Part shown: piece by piece, positions 7,545 to 17,560 of the stretch | How the letters are laid out: every line of letters starts with the position of its first letter | Numbering within the stretch: position 1 is the first letter of the stretch | Source: UBA11524 sp963642705 | Lineage (GTDB): Bacteria; Bacillota; Clostridia; Christensenellales; Aristaeellaceae | NCBI GenBank assembly: GCA_963642705.1 | Contig: CAVIHU010000001.1 | Span: 237,781-301,780, forward strand | Direction of reading: 5' to 3' | DNA length: 64,000 nt | Notes under the pieces: generated by a model | Databases searched by the model: none | The model's input: the letters and a program-made list of their open reading frames with translations, nothing else | What the model was told of the DNA's origin: nothing | Translations under genes and position numbers: made by a program

Positions 7545-8978
7545 TCAAACAGTTAATTCCTGCTTTTCACCAAGCAAATTTACATTTTCCGCAAGCAACG
7601 GACGAACGATGTCGTTCAGGAAAGCATCAACCTGCTCACTGCTCCTGCCGGTGAACTGCTCCGGACGAAGGATGGCGTCGATTTCATTGCGGGTGATCAT
7701 GAAAGCTGGGTCCGCGCAAATGCGGTCAATTAAATCATTCTTGCCGCCTTCTTCCTTGACGACGCGCGCTGCGGCCTGCGAATGAACACGAAGCTTTTCG
7801 TGCAGCTCCTGACGGTTTCCTCCTTTCTTAACCGCGTCCATCATGATGTTCTCAGTTGCCATGAACGGTAGTTCATTCATCACGCGTGCGCGGACGACCT
7901 TGTCGTAGACAACAAGCCCGTCGCAGACGTTCATCATGATATTCAGGATTGCATCCACGCCGAGGAATGCTTCTGCAACGGCGATACGCTTGTTAGCAGA
8001 ATCATCGAGCGTGCGTTCAAAGAACTGGAGAGACGACGTCATTGCCGGATTCAGCGCATCGATGCAAACATAACGTGCAAGTGCATCAATTCGCTCGCAA
8101 CGCATGGGATTACGCTTGTAGGGCATGGCAGACGAGCCGATTTGATTCTTTTCGAACGGCTCCTCCATCTCCTTGAAGTTGGCAAGCAGACGCATGTCAT
8201 AAGCAAACTTGCTGGCAGACTGCGCAATGCCGCTGAGCACGGATACAACCTGGTAATCCATCTTTCTGGAATACGTCTGACCTGAAACAGGCACAACCTT
8301 GTCGAAACCCATCATGTGCGCAATGTCCTGCTCGACTGCATTGATTTTTGCGCTGTCGCCGCAGAAAAGCTCCATGAAGGACGCCTGCGTTCCGGTTGTG
8401 CCCTTGCTGCCCAGCAGCGCAAGCGAAGAAATGCGGTGCTCCAGCTCACAGTAATCCATGTACAGCTCATTGAGCCAGAGTGTCGCACGTTTGCCGACTG
8501 TCGTCAGCTGTGCAGGCTGAAGGTGCGTATACGCCAGTGCCGGCATCGTCTTGTACCTGTCCGCAAAGTCTGCCAGCAACTTCATCACGTTCAGCAGCTT
8601 GCGGCGGATGACCTGCAAACCCTCGCGCATAATCACAACATCCGTGTTGTCACCGACATAGCAGGACGTTGCACCAAGATGGATGATACCCGCCGCCTTC
8701 GGGCACTGCAGCCCGTAGGCATAGACATGGCTCATGACATCGTGACGGCATTCACGCTCGCGGCGCTGTGCATCCTCATAATTGATGTCGTCCACATGTG
8801 CCTCAAGCTCGGCAATCTGTTCATCGGTAATGTCAAGTCCCTGCTTCTGCTCCGCCTTTGCCAGCGCAATCCAGAGCTTCCGCCATGTGCGGAACTTGTT
8901 GTCCTCCGAAAAGATGAACTGCATTTCCTTGCTTGCATAGCGCGTAGAAAAAGGGCTAGTATAGCTGTCATGAGCCAT
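7545..8978 (-). CDS. purB: Adenylosuccinate lyase
   Basis: A 477-residue fumarase/aspartase-superfamily lyase that acts twice in purine synthesis, splitting SAICAR to AICAR and adenylosuccinate to AMP, each time releasing fumarate. The superfamily signature SSAMPYKRNPMRCE is near residue 285, with the flexible catalytic loop, and the TSCYVGDNTD block is near residue 105. I start at the MAHDSY methionine (8978), preceded by GGAGG at eight bases; the upstream in-frame codons lack a site. It is the last pathway gene in the operon, 17 bases after purL. Confidence 0.96.
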   Translation of the reverse strand: MAHDSYTSPFSTRYASKEMQFIFSEDNKFRTWRKLWIALAKAEQKQGLDITDEQIAELEAHVDDINYEDAQRRERECRHDVMSHVYAYGLQCPKAAGIIHLGATSCYVGDNTDVVIMREGLQVIRRKLLNVMKLLADFADRYKTMPALAYTHLQPAQLTTVGKRATLWLNELYMDYCELEHRISSLALLGSKGTTGTQASFMELFCGDSAKINAVEQDIAHMMGFDKVVPVSGQTYSRKMDYQVVSVLSGIAQSASKFAYDMRLLANFKEMEEPFEKNQIGSSAMPYKRNPMRCERIDALARYVCIDALNPAMTSSLQFFERTLDDSANKRIAVAEAFLGVDAILNIMMNVCDGLVVYDKVVRARVMNELPFMATENIMMDAVKKGGNRQELHEKLRVHSQAAARVVKEEGGKNDLIDRICADPAFMITRNEIDAILRPEQFTGRSSEQVDAFLNDIVRPLLAENVNLLGEKQELTV

Positions 8979-8995
8979 GCTGTTTTTCCTCCAAA

Positions 8996-11900
8996 TCACA
9001 GGCGGAAGTAGTCCATGCCACCTTCAAAGAGTGGCTGATACTTGTCGCCGGGTACATTCTTGTACAGGTTTTCACCACTGCGCTCAGTATGACCCATTTT
9101 GCCAAGAACGCGTCCGTCCGGGCTGGTGATGCCCTCGATGGCGTAATGGCTGGCATTCGGGTTGAAGCGCGTATCCATGGACGGCGTACCGCTCAGGTCA
9201 ACATACTGTGTGGCGATCTGCCCGTTTGCGGCAAGCTGGCGGATGAGTGCCTCCGGTCCGACAAAGCGACCCTCGCCGTGGCTGATGGCAACCGTATGGA
9301 TGTCATCGACCTTGCAGCGGCTGAGCCACGGCGACTTGTTCGATGCAATGCGAGTCCGAACAAGCATGGATTGGTGACGACCGATTTCGTTGAAGGTCAA
9401 CGTTGGGCACTGGTCGTTCGTCTCAACGATTTCACCGAAAGGCACAAGACCCAGCTTAATCAGCGCCTGGAAGCCGTTGCAGATACCGAGCATCAAACCG
9501 TCGCGATGCTTGAGCAGGTCATGCACGGCATCCTTCATCGCAGGATTGCGGAAGAATGCCGTAATGAACTTCGCCGAGCCGTCCGGCTCATCGCCGCCGG
9601 AGAAGCCACCGGGCAGAACGATCAGCTGGCTTTCGGAAATCAGCTTGCTGGCTGCCTGAATAGACTCGGTGATGGCTTCGGGGGTCAGGTTGTTGATGAC
9701 AAGAATCTTTGCCTCGCCGCCTGCGCGCTCCACCGCACGCGCAGTGTCGTATTCGCAGTTCGTGCCTGGGAACACAGGAATGAACGCAGAAGGCTTCGCT
9801 GTCTTCACGGCAGGCACGGGATACTTCTCCGCCTGATAGGAGAACTTCTCCGTCGTTTCGCCGGTATGACCGCGGTAGGCAAACACCTTGTCGAGCTTGC
9901 TCTCGTAAATTTCCTGCATGGCGGTCAGGTCGATGCGCTCGCCCTCATATTCCAGCACCCACTCCGGAATCGTGTCGCCGAGCTTCACGCCCAGCTCGAT
10001 TTCCTCGGTGCACTCAATTAGCATGGCGCCAATTTGCTGTGCGAACAGCTTGCCATCGTAGTCGTCATCGATCCGCGTGCCGATCTTGTTGCCCAAGCCC
10101 ATCTTGAACAGACCTTCTGCCGCACCGCCGAGTCCAAGCGCCCATGCGGCGACAATTTTACCTTCATTCATTGCCTTCAGCACTGCGTCATAGTTTGCCG
10201 TCAGCGTGGCCGTATCGTGCGCGTCGCAGCTGACAAGGCGGATGCTGTGACCAGCAGCCTTAAATTCGGGTGAAACGACACTACTCGCCTTGCCAGGCGC
10301 AATTGCGAAGGAGCACAGCGTTGGCGGAACGTCCATCTTCTCGAATGTGCCGGACATGGAGTCCTTGCCGCCGATGGATGCAATGTTCAGATCGAGCTGC
10401 GCGTCAAGCGCACCAAGCAGCGCCGCAAAAGGCTTGCCCCAACGCGTAGGATCGCTGCTCATGCGCTCAAAATATTCCTGGAAGGTCAGATATGCCTGCT
10501 TGTAGTCAAAGCCTGCGCAGACGAGCTTTGTAACGCTTTCAATAACGGCAAGGTAGCTGCCTTCATAAGGGGACTGGGACAGGAGCTCCGGGTGCATGCC
10601 ATAGGCCATGCCGGATACGGTGTCCGTCACGCCGTAACGCACGGGGAGCTTCGCAACCATCGTCTGATTCGGCGTCAACTGGTACTTCCCACCATAGGGC
10701 ATCAGTACGGTTGCTGCACCGATGGTGGAGTCAAAGCGCTCGCTCAAGCCTTGCTTGGAGCAGATATTCAGGTTGCCAAGCATGTTCGCCAGCTTTTCCG
10801 TTACCGTATCGCCAGCAAATTCGACCTGTTTGATCTCGTCGTTCGGCACAGATACGTTTGTGTGCTTCTCCGCGCCGTTGGAGTTCAGGAATTCGCGGGA
10901 CAAGTCAACAATGGTCGCACCCTTCCACGTCATGCACAGGCGCGGCTCTTCCGTGACCTCCGCAACAACAGTCGCCTCGAGATTCTCATGGCTCGCCGCC
11001 GCAAGGAATGCATCGACATCCTCAGGTGCCAGCACGACCGCCATGCGCTCCTGTGATTCGGAAATGGCCAGCTCCGTGCCGTCCAGACCGTCATACTTTT
11101 TCGGCACCTTATCCAGGTCAATCATCAGTCCGTCCGCCAGCTCACCGATGGCCACGGACACGCCGCCTGCGCCGAAGTCATTGCAGCGCTTGATGAGGCG
11201 CGTTACATTGCCGTCGCGGAAAAGACGCTGCAGCTTGCGTTCGGTTGGCGCATTACCCTTTTGAACCTCCGCGCCGCACGTTTCGATGGATTCGAGCTTA
11301 TGGGACTTCGAAGAGCCGGTTGCGCCGCCGCAACCGTCGCGACCCGTGCGGCCGCCGAGGAGGACAATCTTATCGCCCGGAACAGGCGTTTCGCGGCGGA
11401 CATTTTTTTCCGGCGCTGCACCAACGACAGCACCGATCTCCAGACGCTTTGCTGCATAGCCCGGATGGTACACCTCATCGACCAACCCGGTCGCCAGACC
11501 AATCTGGTTGCCGTAGGAAGAATAGCCTGCCGCTGCTGTTGTCACAAGCTTGCGCTGCGGCAGCTTGCCGGGCATCGTTTCGCTCACAGGAACGAGCGGG
11601 TCAGCCGCACCGGTCACGCGCATCGCCTGATAGACGTAAGTACGTCCGGACAAAGGATCGCGGATAGCGCCGCCAATGCAGGTCGCTGCACCACCGAACG
11701 GCTCGATTTCCGTCGGGTGATTGTGCGTTTCATTCTTGAACATGAGCAGCCACGGCTCGTTTATGCCATTCACATCCACATCGATCTTGATGGAGCAGGC
11801 GTTGATTTCCTCACTCACGTCGATGTTTGGTGTCTGTCCGATCTTTTTCAGGTACTTGCCACCCATGGTGGCGATGTCCATCAGGTTAATAGGCTTCTGG

Positions 11901-12679
11901 CGATCGCCGTAGACCGTCTTTCTCGCTGCCAGATAGCGCCGGAATGCCTTCTCAACCGCTGCTTTCCGAATGGCAGCCGCATCGATGGTCGTCAGGAACG
12001 TGGTGTGGCGGCAGTGATCCGACCAATACGTATCGATCATGCGGATTTCCGTCAGCGTCGGATCCCGGTGCTCAGATACGAAATAATCGCGGCAGAATGC
12101 CAGATCATCGTCATCCATCGCCAGACCGTACTTCTTGACGAAGGCATCGACCTCGTCAGCGTTCATGCTCGTAAAGCCGGTCAGTGTTTCGACATGATCA
12201 GGCATCTGATACTGCTGCTGCAGCGTATCCTTCTCCGCCAAATTTGCCTCGCGCGCCTCGACCGGGTTGATAACATGCTTCTTGACGTGGTTCAGCTCAT
12301 CCTCGGTAAAATCACCATCCAGCAGAAAAACACGTGCGCTGCGAACCGTCGGCCGGTCGCATTGACCGACCAGCTGAATGCACTCCTCGCAGGAAGCGGC
12401 ACGCTGGTCATACTGACCCGGCAGATACTCCACCGCAAAAACAGCTTTCGCATCCTTGGGCAGCTCAGTATACGTCACATCAACCTGCGGCTCAGAAAAG
12501 ACAATCGGCAAGCATTTCTCGTACAACTCCTGCGAAACGCCTTCAACATCATAACGGTTCAGCAGGCGCAGACCCGTCACGGTTTTAATCTGTAGAATAT
12601 GGCGAATTTCCCATAGCAGTTGCTTCGCCTCCACTGCATAGGGTGCTTTCTTTTCCACGTAAATGCGCTTTACGCTCAT
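8996..12679 (-). CDS. purL: Phosphoribosylformylglycinamidine synthase, single-chain
   Basis: This 1,227-residue enzyme makes FGAM from FGAR, glutamine and ATP. It is the large one-chain form, combining an N-terminal PurS-like domain, two AIR-synthase-related ATP-binding halves and a C-terminal class I glutaminase. The ATPase part shows NETHNHPTEIEPFGGA (near residue 260) and GGRTGRDGCGGAT. The glutaminase part begins at VFPGTNCEYD and carries the nucleophile in GICNGFQ and the His in SHGEGRF. The start at 12679 (MSVKRI) has GGGGAG upstream; in-frame codons further up lie inside purD and are not coding here. Single-chain PurL is usual in Proteobacteria and many Clostridia, while Bacilli split it into PurS, PurQ and PurL. 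Confidence 0.96.
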   Translation of the reverse strand: MSVKRIYVEKKAPYAVEAKQLLWEIRHILQIKTVTGLRLLNRYDVEGVSQELYEKCLPIVFSEPQVDVTYTELPKDAKAVFAVEYLPGQYDQRAASCEECIQLVGQCDRPTVRSARVFLLDGDFTEDELNHVKKHVINPVEAREANLAEKDTLQQQYQMPDHVETLTGFTSMNADEVDAFVKKYGLAMDDDDLAFCRDYFVSEHRDPTLTEIRMIDTYWSDHCRHTTFLTTIDAAAIRKAAVEKAFRRYLAARKTVYGDRQKPINLMDIATMGGKYLKKIGQTPNIDVSEEINACSIKIDVDVNGINEPWLLMFKNETHNHPTEIEPFGGAATCIGGAIRDPLSGRTYVYQAMRVTGAADPLVPVSETMPGKLPQRKLVTTAAAGYSSYGNQIGLATGLVDEVYHPGYAAKRLEIGAVVGAAPEKNVRRETPVPGDKIVLLGGRTGRDGCGGATGSSKSHKLESIETCGAEVQKGNAPTERKLQRLFRDGNVTRLIKRCNDFGAGGVSVAIGELADGLMIDLDKVPKKYDGLDGTELAISESQERMAVVLAPEDVDAFLAAASHENLEATVVAEVTEEPRLCMTWKGATIVDLSREFLNSNGAEKHTNVSVPNDEIKQVEFAGDTVTEKLANMLGNLNICSKQGLSERFDSTIGAATVLMPYGGKYQLTPNQTMVAKLPVRYGVTDTVSGMAYGMHPELLSQSPYEGSYLAVIESVTKLVCAGFDYKQAYLTFQEYFERMSSDPTRWGKPFAALLGALDAQLDLNIASIGGKDSMSGTFEKMDVPPTLCSFAIAPGKASSVVSPEFKAAGHSIRLVSCDAHDTATLTANYDAVLKAMNEGKIVAAWALGLGGAAEGLFKMGLGNKIGTRIDDDYDGKLFAQQIGAMLIECTEEIELGVKLGDTIPEWVLEYEGERIDLTAMQEIYESKLDKVFAYRGHTGETTEKFSYQAEKYPVPAVKTAKPSAFIPVFPGTNCEYDTARAVERAGGEAKILVINNLTPEAITESIQAASKLISESQLIVLPGGFSGGDEPDGSAKFITAFFRNPAMKDAVHDLLKHRDGLMLGICNGFQALIKLGLVPFGEIVETNDQCPTLTFNEIGRHQSMLVRTRIASNKSPWLSRCKVDDIHTVAISHGEGRFVGPEALIRQLAANGQIATQYVDLSGTPSMDTRFNPNASHYAIEGITSPDGRVLGKMGHTERSGENLYKNVPGDKYQPLFEGGMDYFRL

Positions 12680-12701
12680 GGGTCGGACTCCCCTTTCGTC
12701 T

Positions 12702-13979
12702 TCAGACTTCCTCAAGCGCAGCCAGCGCACGCTGACCAATATCACGCCGCATGTGCCTGTCTGTGAAATGAATTTTCTCTGCCGCCTGATAAGCATCTGC
12801 AATCGCCTGGTTCAGTGTATCCGCGACAGCCGTCACTCCGATGACGCGCCCGCCGGAGGTCACCAGCTGACCGTCAGACAGCTTTGTCCCGGCATGGTAG
12901 AGACTTGCCGTCTTTGCAGCTTCCTCAAGTCCGGTCATCGGATAGCCACTCTTGTAGCTAACCGGATAGCCGCCGGACGCAAGAATGACGCAGCAGGCAG
13001 CACCGTCCGAGAACTCCACGGGCGTGTCCGCCAATGTACCGTTCACGGTAGACTGCATGATGGTTAGCAGGTCGCTCTTCAGAAGCGGCAAAACCACCTG
13101 CGTTTCCGGGTCACCAAAGCGGCAATTGTACTCGATGACCTTAGGTCCCTTAGGCGTCATCATCAGCCCAAAGTACAGGCACCCCGTGAAGGTGCGGTTT
13201 TCGGCATTCATGGCGGCAATCGTCGGCAGGAAAATTTCCTTCATGCAGCGGTCGGCCAGTTCTTTGGTATAATACGGATTCGGTGCAATCGTGCCCATAC
13301 CGCCGGTATTCAGTCCTTCGTCATGGTCGAATGCACGCTTATGATCCATACTGGAGACCATTGGCTTAACTGTTTTGCCGTCTGTGAATGCCAACACGCT
13401 AACTTCAGGACCTGTCAAGAATTCCTCGATGACCACGTTCGCGCCGGAAGCACCGAACTTGGCTTCTTTCATCATAGAATGCACGGCTTCGACGGCTTCC
13501 TCGCGCGTCTGGCAAATAAGTACGCCCTTGCCGAGCGCCAGCCCGTCCGCTTTAACGACAATAGGCATATCCGCCGTCTGCAGATATGTCACAGCCGCGT
13601 TGTAGTCATTGAATGTCTCATAAGCAGCGGTAGGAATGCTGTACTTTTTCATCAGATTTTTCGAGAAAACCTTGCTGCCCTCGATGATAGCAGCGTTCTT
13701 CTTCGGACCGAATGCCGGAATTCCTTTTTCAGCCAGCGCATCTACCATTCCGAGGCACAGCGGGTCATCCGGTGCAACAATCACGAAATCGACCGTATTT
13801 TCCACTGCCCATGCGACAATACCGTCCACATCCGTTGCCTTAAAGGGCAGGCACGTGGCAATCTGCGCCATACCGCCATTGCCGGGTGCGGCATATAATT
13901 CCGTAACGCCCGGATTTTCAAGAACCTTCAGCGCGATGGCGTGTTCTCTTCCGCCGCCGCCAATGATTAACACCTTCAC
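12702..13979 (-). CDS. purD: Phosphoribosylamine-glycine ligase (GAR synthetase)
   Basis: A 425-residue ATP-grasp enzyme that joins glycine to phosphoribosylamine. It begins with the Rossmann-like MKVLIIGGGGREHAIA and contains the ATP-grasp lysine region KADGLALGKGV near residue 145, GGMGTIAPNP near 228 and EYNCRFGDPETQ near 288. The start codon is GTG at 13979, with GAGAGG about nine bases upstream. Spacing is 22 bases to purL and 16 bases from the transformylase gene. Confidence 0.96.
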   Translation of the reverse strand: MKVLIIGGGGREHAIALKVLENPGVTELYAAPGNGGMAQIATCLPFKATDVDGIVAWAVENTVDFVIVAPDDPLCLGMVDALAEKGIPAFGPKKNAAIIEGSKVFSKNLMKKYSIPTAAYETFNDYNAAVTYLQTADMPIVVKADGLALGKGVLICQTREEAVEAVHSMMKEAKFGASGANVVIEEFLTGPEVSVLAFTDGKTVKPMVSSMDHKRAFDHDEGLNTGGMGTIAPNPYYTKELADRCMKEIFLPTIAAMNAENRTFTGCLYFGLMMTPKGPKVIEYNCRFGDPETQVVLPLLKSDLLTIMQSTVNGTLADTPVEFSDGAACCVILASGGYPVSYKSGYPMTGLEEAAKTASLYHAGTKLSDGQLVTSGGRVIGVTAVADTLNQAIADAYQAAEKIHFTDRHMRRDIGQRALAALEEV

Positions 13980-13995
13980 GTATGTTCACCTCTCA

Positions 13996-15168
13996 TCAAT
14001 GGTGGAACAGGCGCATATGCGTAAAGCACATGACCATATTGTAGAGGTTGCAGACCTCAATCACGTTGTCATCGCGAATGGAGCCGCCTGGTTGCGCCAC
14101 ATAGGTCACGCCGGAGCGGTGTGCACGCTCGATGTTGTCTCCGAACGGGAAGAATGCATCGCTGCCGAGTGCCACGCCCGTCTGCTGATTCAACCACGCG
14201 CGCTTTTCTTCCTTCGTCAATGCTTCAGGGCGCGCAGTAAAGAACCGCTGCCAACGACCGTCTGCCAGAACCTCGTCCGGTTCGTCGGAAATATAGACAT
14301 CGATTGTGTTATCACGGTCAGCTCTGCCGATTTTCTCCACAAACGGCAGTGCAAGCACGCGCGGATGCTGACGCAGCAGCCAGTTATCCGCTTTCTGACC
14401 GGCCAGGCGTGTGCAGTGGATACGGCTCTGCTGACCTGCGCCGATACCGATTGCCTGACCATCCTTGGCATAGCATACGGAGTTGGACTGCGTGTACTTG
14501 AGCACAATCAGCGCCACAATCAGGTCACGCTTGGCGTCTTCCGGCAGGTAGCGATTGTTTGTCACAATGTCGCTCAGCAACGCCTCATCAATCACAAACT
14601 CGTTGCGTCCCTGCTCAAATGTCACGCCGAAGACCTGCTTGCGCTCTACGGGCGCGGGTCGATACGCCGGGTCAATCTCGACAATATTGTAGTTGCCCTT
14701 CTTCTTGCCCTTGAGGATTTCCAGCGCCGCTGCAGAGTAGCCAGGCGCAATAATGCCATCGGATACCTCGGGCTTAATCAGCAGCGCGGTGCTTTCATCG
14801 CACTCATCGCTCAGCGCAATCCAGTCGCCAAAGGAGGACATGCGGTCGGCACCGCGTGCGCGCGCATAAGCACATGCCAACGGCGATAGTTCCTGGCTGC
14901 CGACAAAGTAAATCCTGCGTAGCGTATCATTCAGCGGCAGACCGACTGCCGCACCTGCCGGGCTAACATGCTTGAAGGAGGTTGCTGCAGGCAGACCGGT
15001 TGCGCGCTTAAGCTCGCTGACAAGCTGCCAGCCGTTGAGCGCATCGAGGAAGTTGATGTAGCCTGGTTTGCCATTGAGCACCTTTAGCGGCAGTTCACCG
15101 TTCTCCATAAAAATACGGGAAGGCTTTTGATTGGGATTGCAGCCGTATTTCAGTTCCAGCTCCTTCAT
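13996..15168 (-). CDS. Stand-alone AICAR transformylase (PurH C-terminal-domain type)
   Basis: This 390-residue protein corresponds to the transformylase half of PurH, converting AICAR and 10-formyl-THF to FAICAR. The catalytic Lys-His pair lies in FKHVSPAGAA near residue 65. The conserved GIGAGQQSRIHCTRLA and ALGSDAFFPFGDNIERA blocks sit near 248 and 335. The IMP cyclohydrolase (MGS-like) domain that normally precedes it in PurH is absent, and that function is supplied by the adjacent PurO-type gene, which it overlaps by four bases. This is an intact separate enzyme, not a truncated purH: it has its own start with a ribosome binding site inside the upstream gene end (AGGAGGACGAAGC). Confidence 0.93.
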   Translation of the reverse strand: MKELELKYGCNPNQKPSRIFMENGELPLKVLNGKPGYINFLDALNGWQLVSELKRATGLPAATSFKHVSPAGAAVGLPLNDTLRRIYFVGSQELSPLACAYARARGADRMSSFGDWIALSDECDESTALLIKPEVSDGIIAPGYSAAALEILKGKKKGNYNIVEIDPAYRPAPVERKQVFGVTFEQGRNEFVIDEALLSDIVTNNRYLPEDAKRDLIVALIVLKYTQSNSVCYAKDGQAIGIGAGQQSRIHCTRLAGQKADNWLLRQHPRVLALPFVEKIGRADRDNTIDVYISDEPDEVLADGRWQRFFTARPEALTKEEKRAWLNQQTGVALGSDAFFPFGDNIERAHRSGVTYVAQPGGSIRDDNVIEVCNLYNMVMCFTHMRLFHH

Positions 15169-15899
15169 GCTTCGTCCTCCTGGTCATGCTTGTTGATGAT
15201 GATCGTATCGCTGCTGCCGTCAGACAAACTAATGTACGACACATACAGCGAAACCTTGTTGTCCTCATTCAGACTCACCCATGTATCCAGCGCGAGCTGC
15301 TCAATATCGCCCTTGATTGTGACCTTCTCCGGCTCTCCTTCGAAGGACGGAATCGGATTGCCATCGCACTTGTAGGTGTGGATGAAGTGCCCTTCGCCTG
15401 CCTTGGGCTGGCAGTAATCATAGAAATAGCGCAGGACGCTGTTCTCGTCGCCGTCATCGGATTTGATGATAGACAGGCGGTAGCTTGCCTTGCCATCGGC
15501 AACGCGGACAAGACCGCTGATGCGTGGTGTCCAGTTCGGACGGTCATCCTCAAACGTGCGGGTACGAAGAGCGTCCTCGAAGGACTTTCCCTGTTGCATG
15601 AAGTCGTAGACCGTGTCTGTCTGATCGCCGTTGGTGACGATGGTGTATTCACCGCCTGGTAATGCGCGCACCGGCGCATAGATAATCAGGTGCGGGTCAG
15701 TCATCAGGCTCTCGTCATACGCCTTGGTAATGATGCCATCATCTGTTTCCTCGAAGATGCGGTTGCGGCTGTTGACGCTACGCCCCATGATGAAGTAAAC
15801 AATCACGGCATATTCACCGGTCTCATCCAAGCCGATGCAAATGCCGCGTCCGGGATACGTGTTGCTGCTCAAGACATCGCAAAATTGCTGAATTTTCAC
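15165..15899 (-). CDS. PurO-type IMP cyclohydrolase
   Basis: A 244-residue protein of the archaeal-type IMP cyclohydrolase family, which closes FAICAR to IMP. The family's signature start YPGRGICIG (about residue 15) and the YFIMGRSVNSRNR block (about 35) are clear; the fold is an Ntn-hydrolase-like four-layer sandwich. It overlaps the AICAR transformylase by four bases downstream and purN by four bases upstream, so the two halves of the usual PurH are translated together. Bacterial members are known in some Clostridia. The protein is longer than the roughly 200-residue archaeal enzyme; the extra length is mainly in the C-terminal third. Confidence 0.9.
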   Translation of the reverse strand: MKIQQFCDVLSSNTYPGRGICIGLDETGEYAVIVYFIMGRSVNSRNRIFEETDDGIITKAYDESLMTDPHLIIYAPVRALPGGEYTIVTNGDQTDTVYDFMQQGKSFEDALRTRTFEDDRPNWTPRISGLVRVADGKASYRLSIIKSDDGDENSVLRYFYDYCQPKAGEGHFIHTYKCDGNPIPSFEGEPEKVTIKGDIEQLALDTWVSLNEDNKVSLYVSYISLSDGSSDTIIINKHDQEDEA

Positions 15900-16510
15900 T
15901 GCTTTTCCTCCTGCTTATGTGCAATCTCCGCCGACACCTGCTCAAGCGCCTGTGGCAAAAGAATCCATTCCGCCTGCTCCATCACGCGGCGCTGGAGCGT
16001 TTCCGGCGTATCGTCCGGCATTATCTCAACCGCCTTCTGCGCGATGATGTCGCCGCCATCCGTAATTTCGTTGACGAAATGCACCGTCGCACCGGTTACC
16101 TTCACGCCCTTTTTAAGTGCCGCTTCATGGACGCGCAGCCCATAGAAGCCATCGCCGCAGAAGGAAGGAATCAGGCTTGGGTGAATATTCAGAATCCGAT
16201 GGTCATACGCTCGGATGACGTTTTCCGGCAAAATAGTCAGGAAACCTGCCAGCACAACCACGTCAATCTGATGTGTATGCAGCACTTCAAGGAGCCGTTC
16301 TCCGTAATGCGCCGGTTCCTCCTGCTTATCCTTATGCAGGACACAGTGCGCGATGCCTGCATTCTCCGCACGCGTCAGGGCATAAGCAGACGAATTTGAC
16401 GCAACAACAAGCGCCAATTCTGCCGAAGGAATCCTTCCTGCTGCTTTTGCATCGATGATTGCCTGCAGATTCGTTCCGCCGCCCGAAACGAGAATTGCCA
16501 CTTTTACCAC
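15896..16510 (-). CDS. purN: Phosphoribosylglycinamide formyltransferase (GART)
   Basis: A 204-residue folate-dependent GAR transformylase that makes FGAR with 10-formyl-THF. It starts MVKVAILVSGGGTNLQAI. The catalytic Asn and His lie in NIHPSLIPSF near residue 105, and GATVHFVNEITDGGDII near 135 holds the catalytic Asp. It overlaps purM by seven bases and the IMP cyclohydrolase by four. No purT is seen, so this is the only GAR transformylase in the window. Confidence 0.96.
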   Translation of the reverse strand: MVKVAILVSGGGTNLQAIIDAKAAGRIPSAELALVVASNSSAYALTRAENAGIAHCVLHKDKQEEPAHYGERLLEVLHTHQIDVVVLAGFLTILPENVIRAYDHRILNIHPSLIPSFCGDGFYGLRVHEAALKKGVKVTGATVHFVNEITDGGDIIAQKAVEIMPDDTPETLQRRVMEQAEWILLPQALEQVSAEIAHKQEEKQ

Positions 16511-17544
16511 AGCTCCACGCCCTTTTCTCCCGAGACGATTTCGCCCAGGACATACGCGCCGGGTTCACCGTTCTCATGCAGGATGTTGAGTGCCTTCCGG
16601 GCATCCTCTGCAGCAACCGTAATCGTCATGCCAACGCCCATGTTGAACGTGTTAAACATATCGCGCTCCGGAACATTGCCCTCGCGGGCGATGATGTCGA
16701 AAATTGGCAACACGCGTACGTCACTCTTCTTAATTTTCGCGCAGCAGCCTTCCGGTAACGCACGCGGAATGTTCTCATAGAAGCCTCCGCCAGTGATGTG
16801 GCTGATGCCCTTTGGCTGAATTTCCTTGAGCAGTGCTAGCACGGGCTTGACATAAATCTTGGTCGGCGTCAGGAGTGTCTCCCACAGCGGCTGTTCCAGT
16901 TCCGGATACGTGCGGTTTTTTCCCCCTTGACCAATTTTGAACACCTTGCGGACAAGCGAGAAACCGTTAGAATGCACGCCGGTTGACGGCAGTGCCAGCA
17001 TCACATCACCCGGCAGCATCGTTTCCCGGTTGATGATGCGCGCCTTATCGACAATGCCGACGGAGAAACCAGCCAAATCGTAATCATCCTCAGGCATCAT
17101 GCCGGGATGCTCTGCGGTTTCACCACCGATTAATGCAGATTCAGCCTGCACGCACCCCTCCGCAACGCCGCCGACAATCGCTGCAATCTTTTCCGGCTCA
17201 TTCTTGCCGCAGGCGATGTAATCCAGGAAGAACAGCGGCTTCGCGCCGCAGCAGATGACGTCATTGACACACATGGCCACGCAGTCAATGCCGATGGTGT
17301 CATGCTTGTCAAGCAGCATTGCAATCTTAAGTTTCGTGCCGACACCGTCCGTACCGGACACAAGCACAGGCTCCTTCATGCCTGCCGTATCCATTGCGAA
17401 GAGTCCGCCGAAGCCGCCGATACCTTCGACACAGCCAGATGTCATTGTGCGTGCAACGTGCTTCTTCATCAGTTCAACCGACTTGTAGCCGGCGGTGATA
17501 TCAACACCGGCCGCCTTATAGCTTTCGCTCTCGCTCTTCATCAT
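16504..17544 (-). CDS. purM: Phosphoribosylformylglycinamidine cyclo-ligase (AIR synthetase)
   Basis: A 346-residue ATP-dependent enzyme closing FGAM to AIR. It carries the GGFGGLFAMD block near residue 45, DGVGTKLKIA near 65, GGETAEHPGM near 145 and the C-terminal GGGFYENIPRAL. The start at 17544 follows GGAGG by ten bases and gives the usual PurM length. The in-frame extension to 17784 runs through the end of purF and is not coding. The gene lies 16 bases after purF. Confidence 0.96.
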   Translation of the reverse strand: MMKSESESYKAAGVDITAGYKSVELMKKHVARTMTSGCVEGIGGFGGLFAMDTAGMKEPVLVSGTDGVGTKLKIAMLLDKHDTIGIDCVAMCVNDVICCGAKPLFFLDYIACGKNEPEKIAAIVGGVAEGCVQAESALIGGETAEHPGMMPEDDYDLAGFSVGIVDKARIINRETMLPGDVMLALPSTGVHSNGFSLVRKVFKIGQGGKNRTYPELEQPLWETLLTPTKIYVKPVLALLKEIQPKGISHITGGGFYENIPRALPEGCCAKIKKSDVRVLPIFDIIAREGNVPERDMFNTFNMGVGMTITVAAEDARKALNILHENGEPGAYVLGEIVSGEKGVELW

Positions 17545-17560
17545 GATGATTGCTCCTCCG

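Noticed and set aside
11261..12595. 444-codon plus-strand ORF opposite purL
   Set aside because: It is a mirror frame of a certain purL gene, is rich in Arg, Cys and His, and has no ribosome binding site or recognisable domain. Other long mirror frames such as 9089-10021, 13636-14889 and 17771-18544 are rejected for the same reason.
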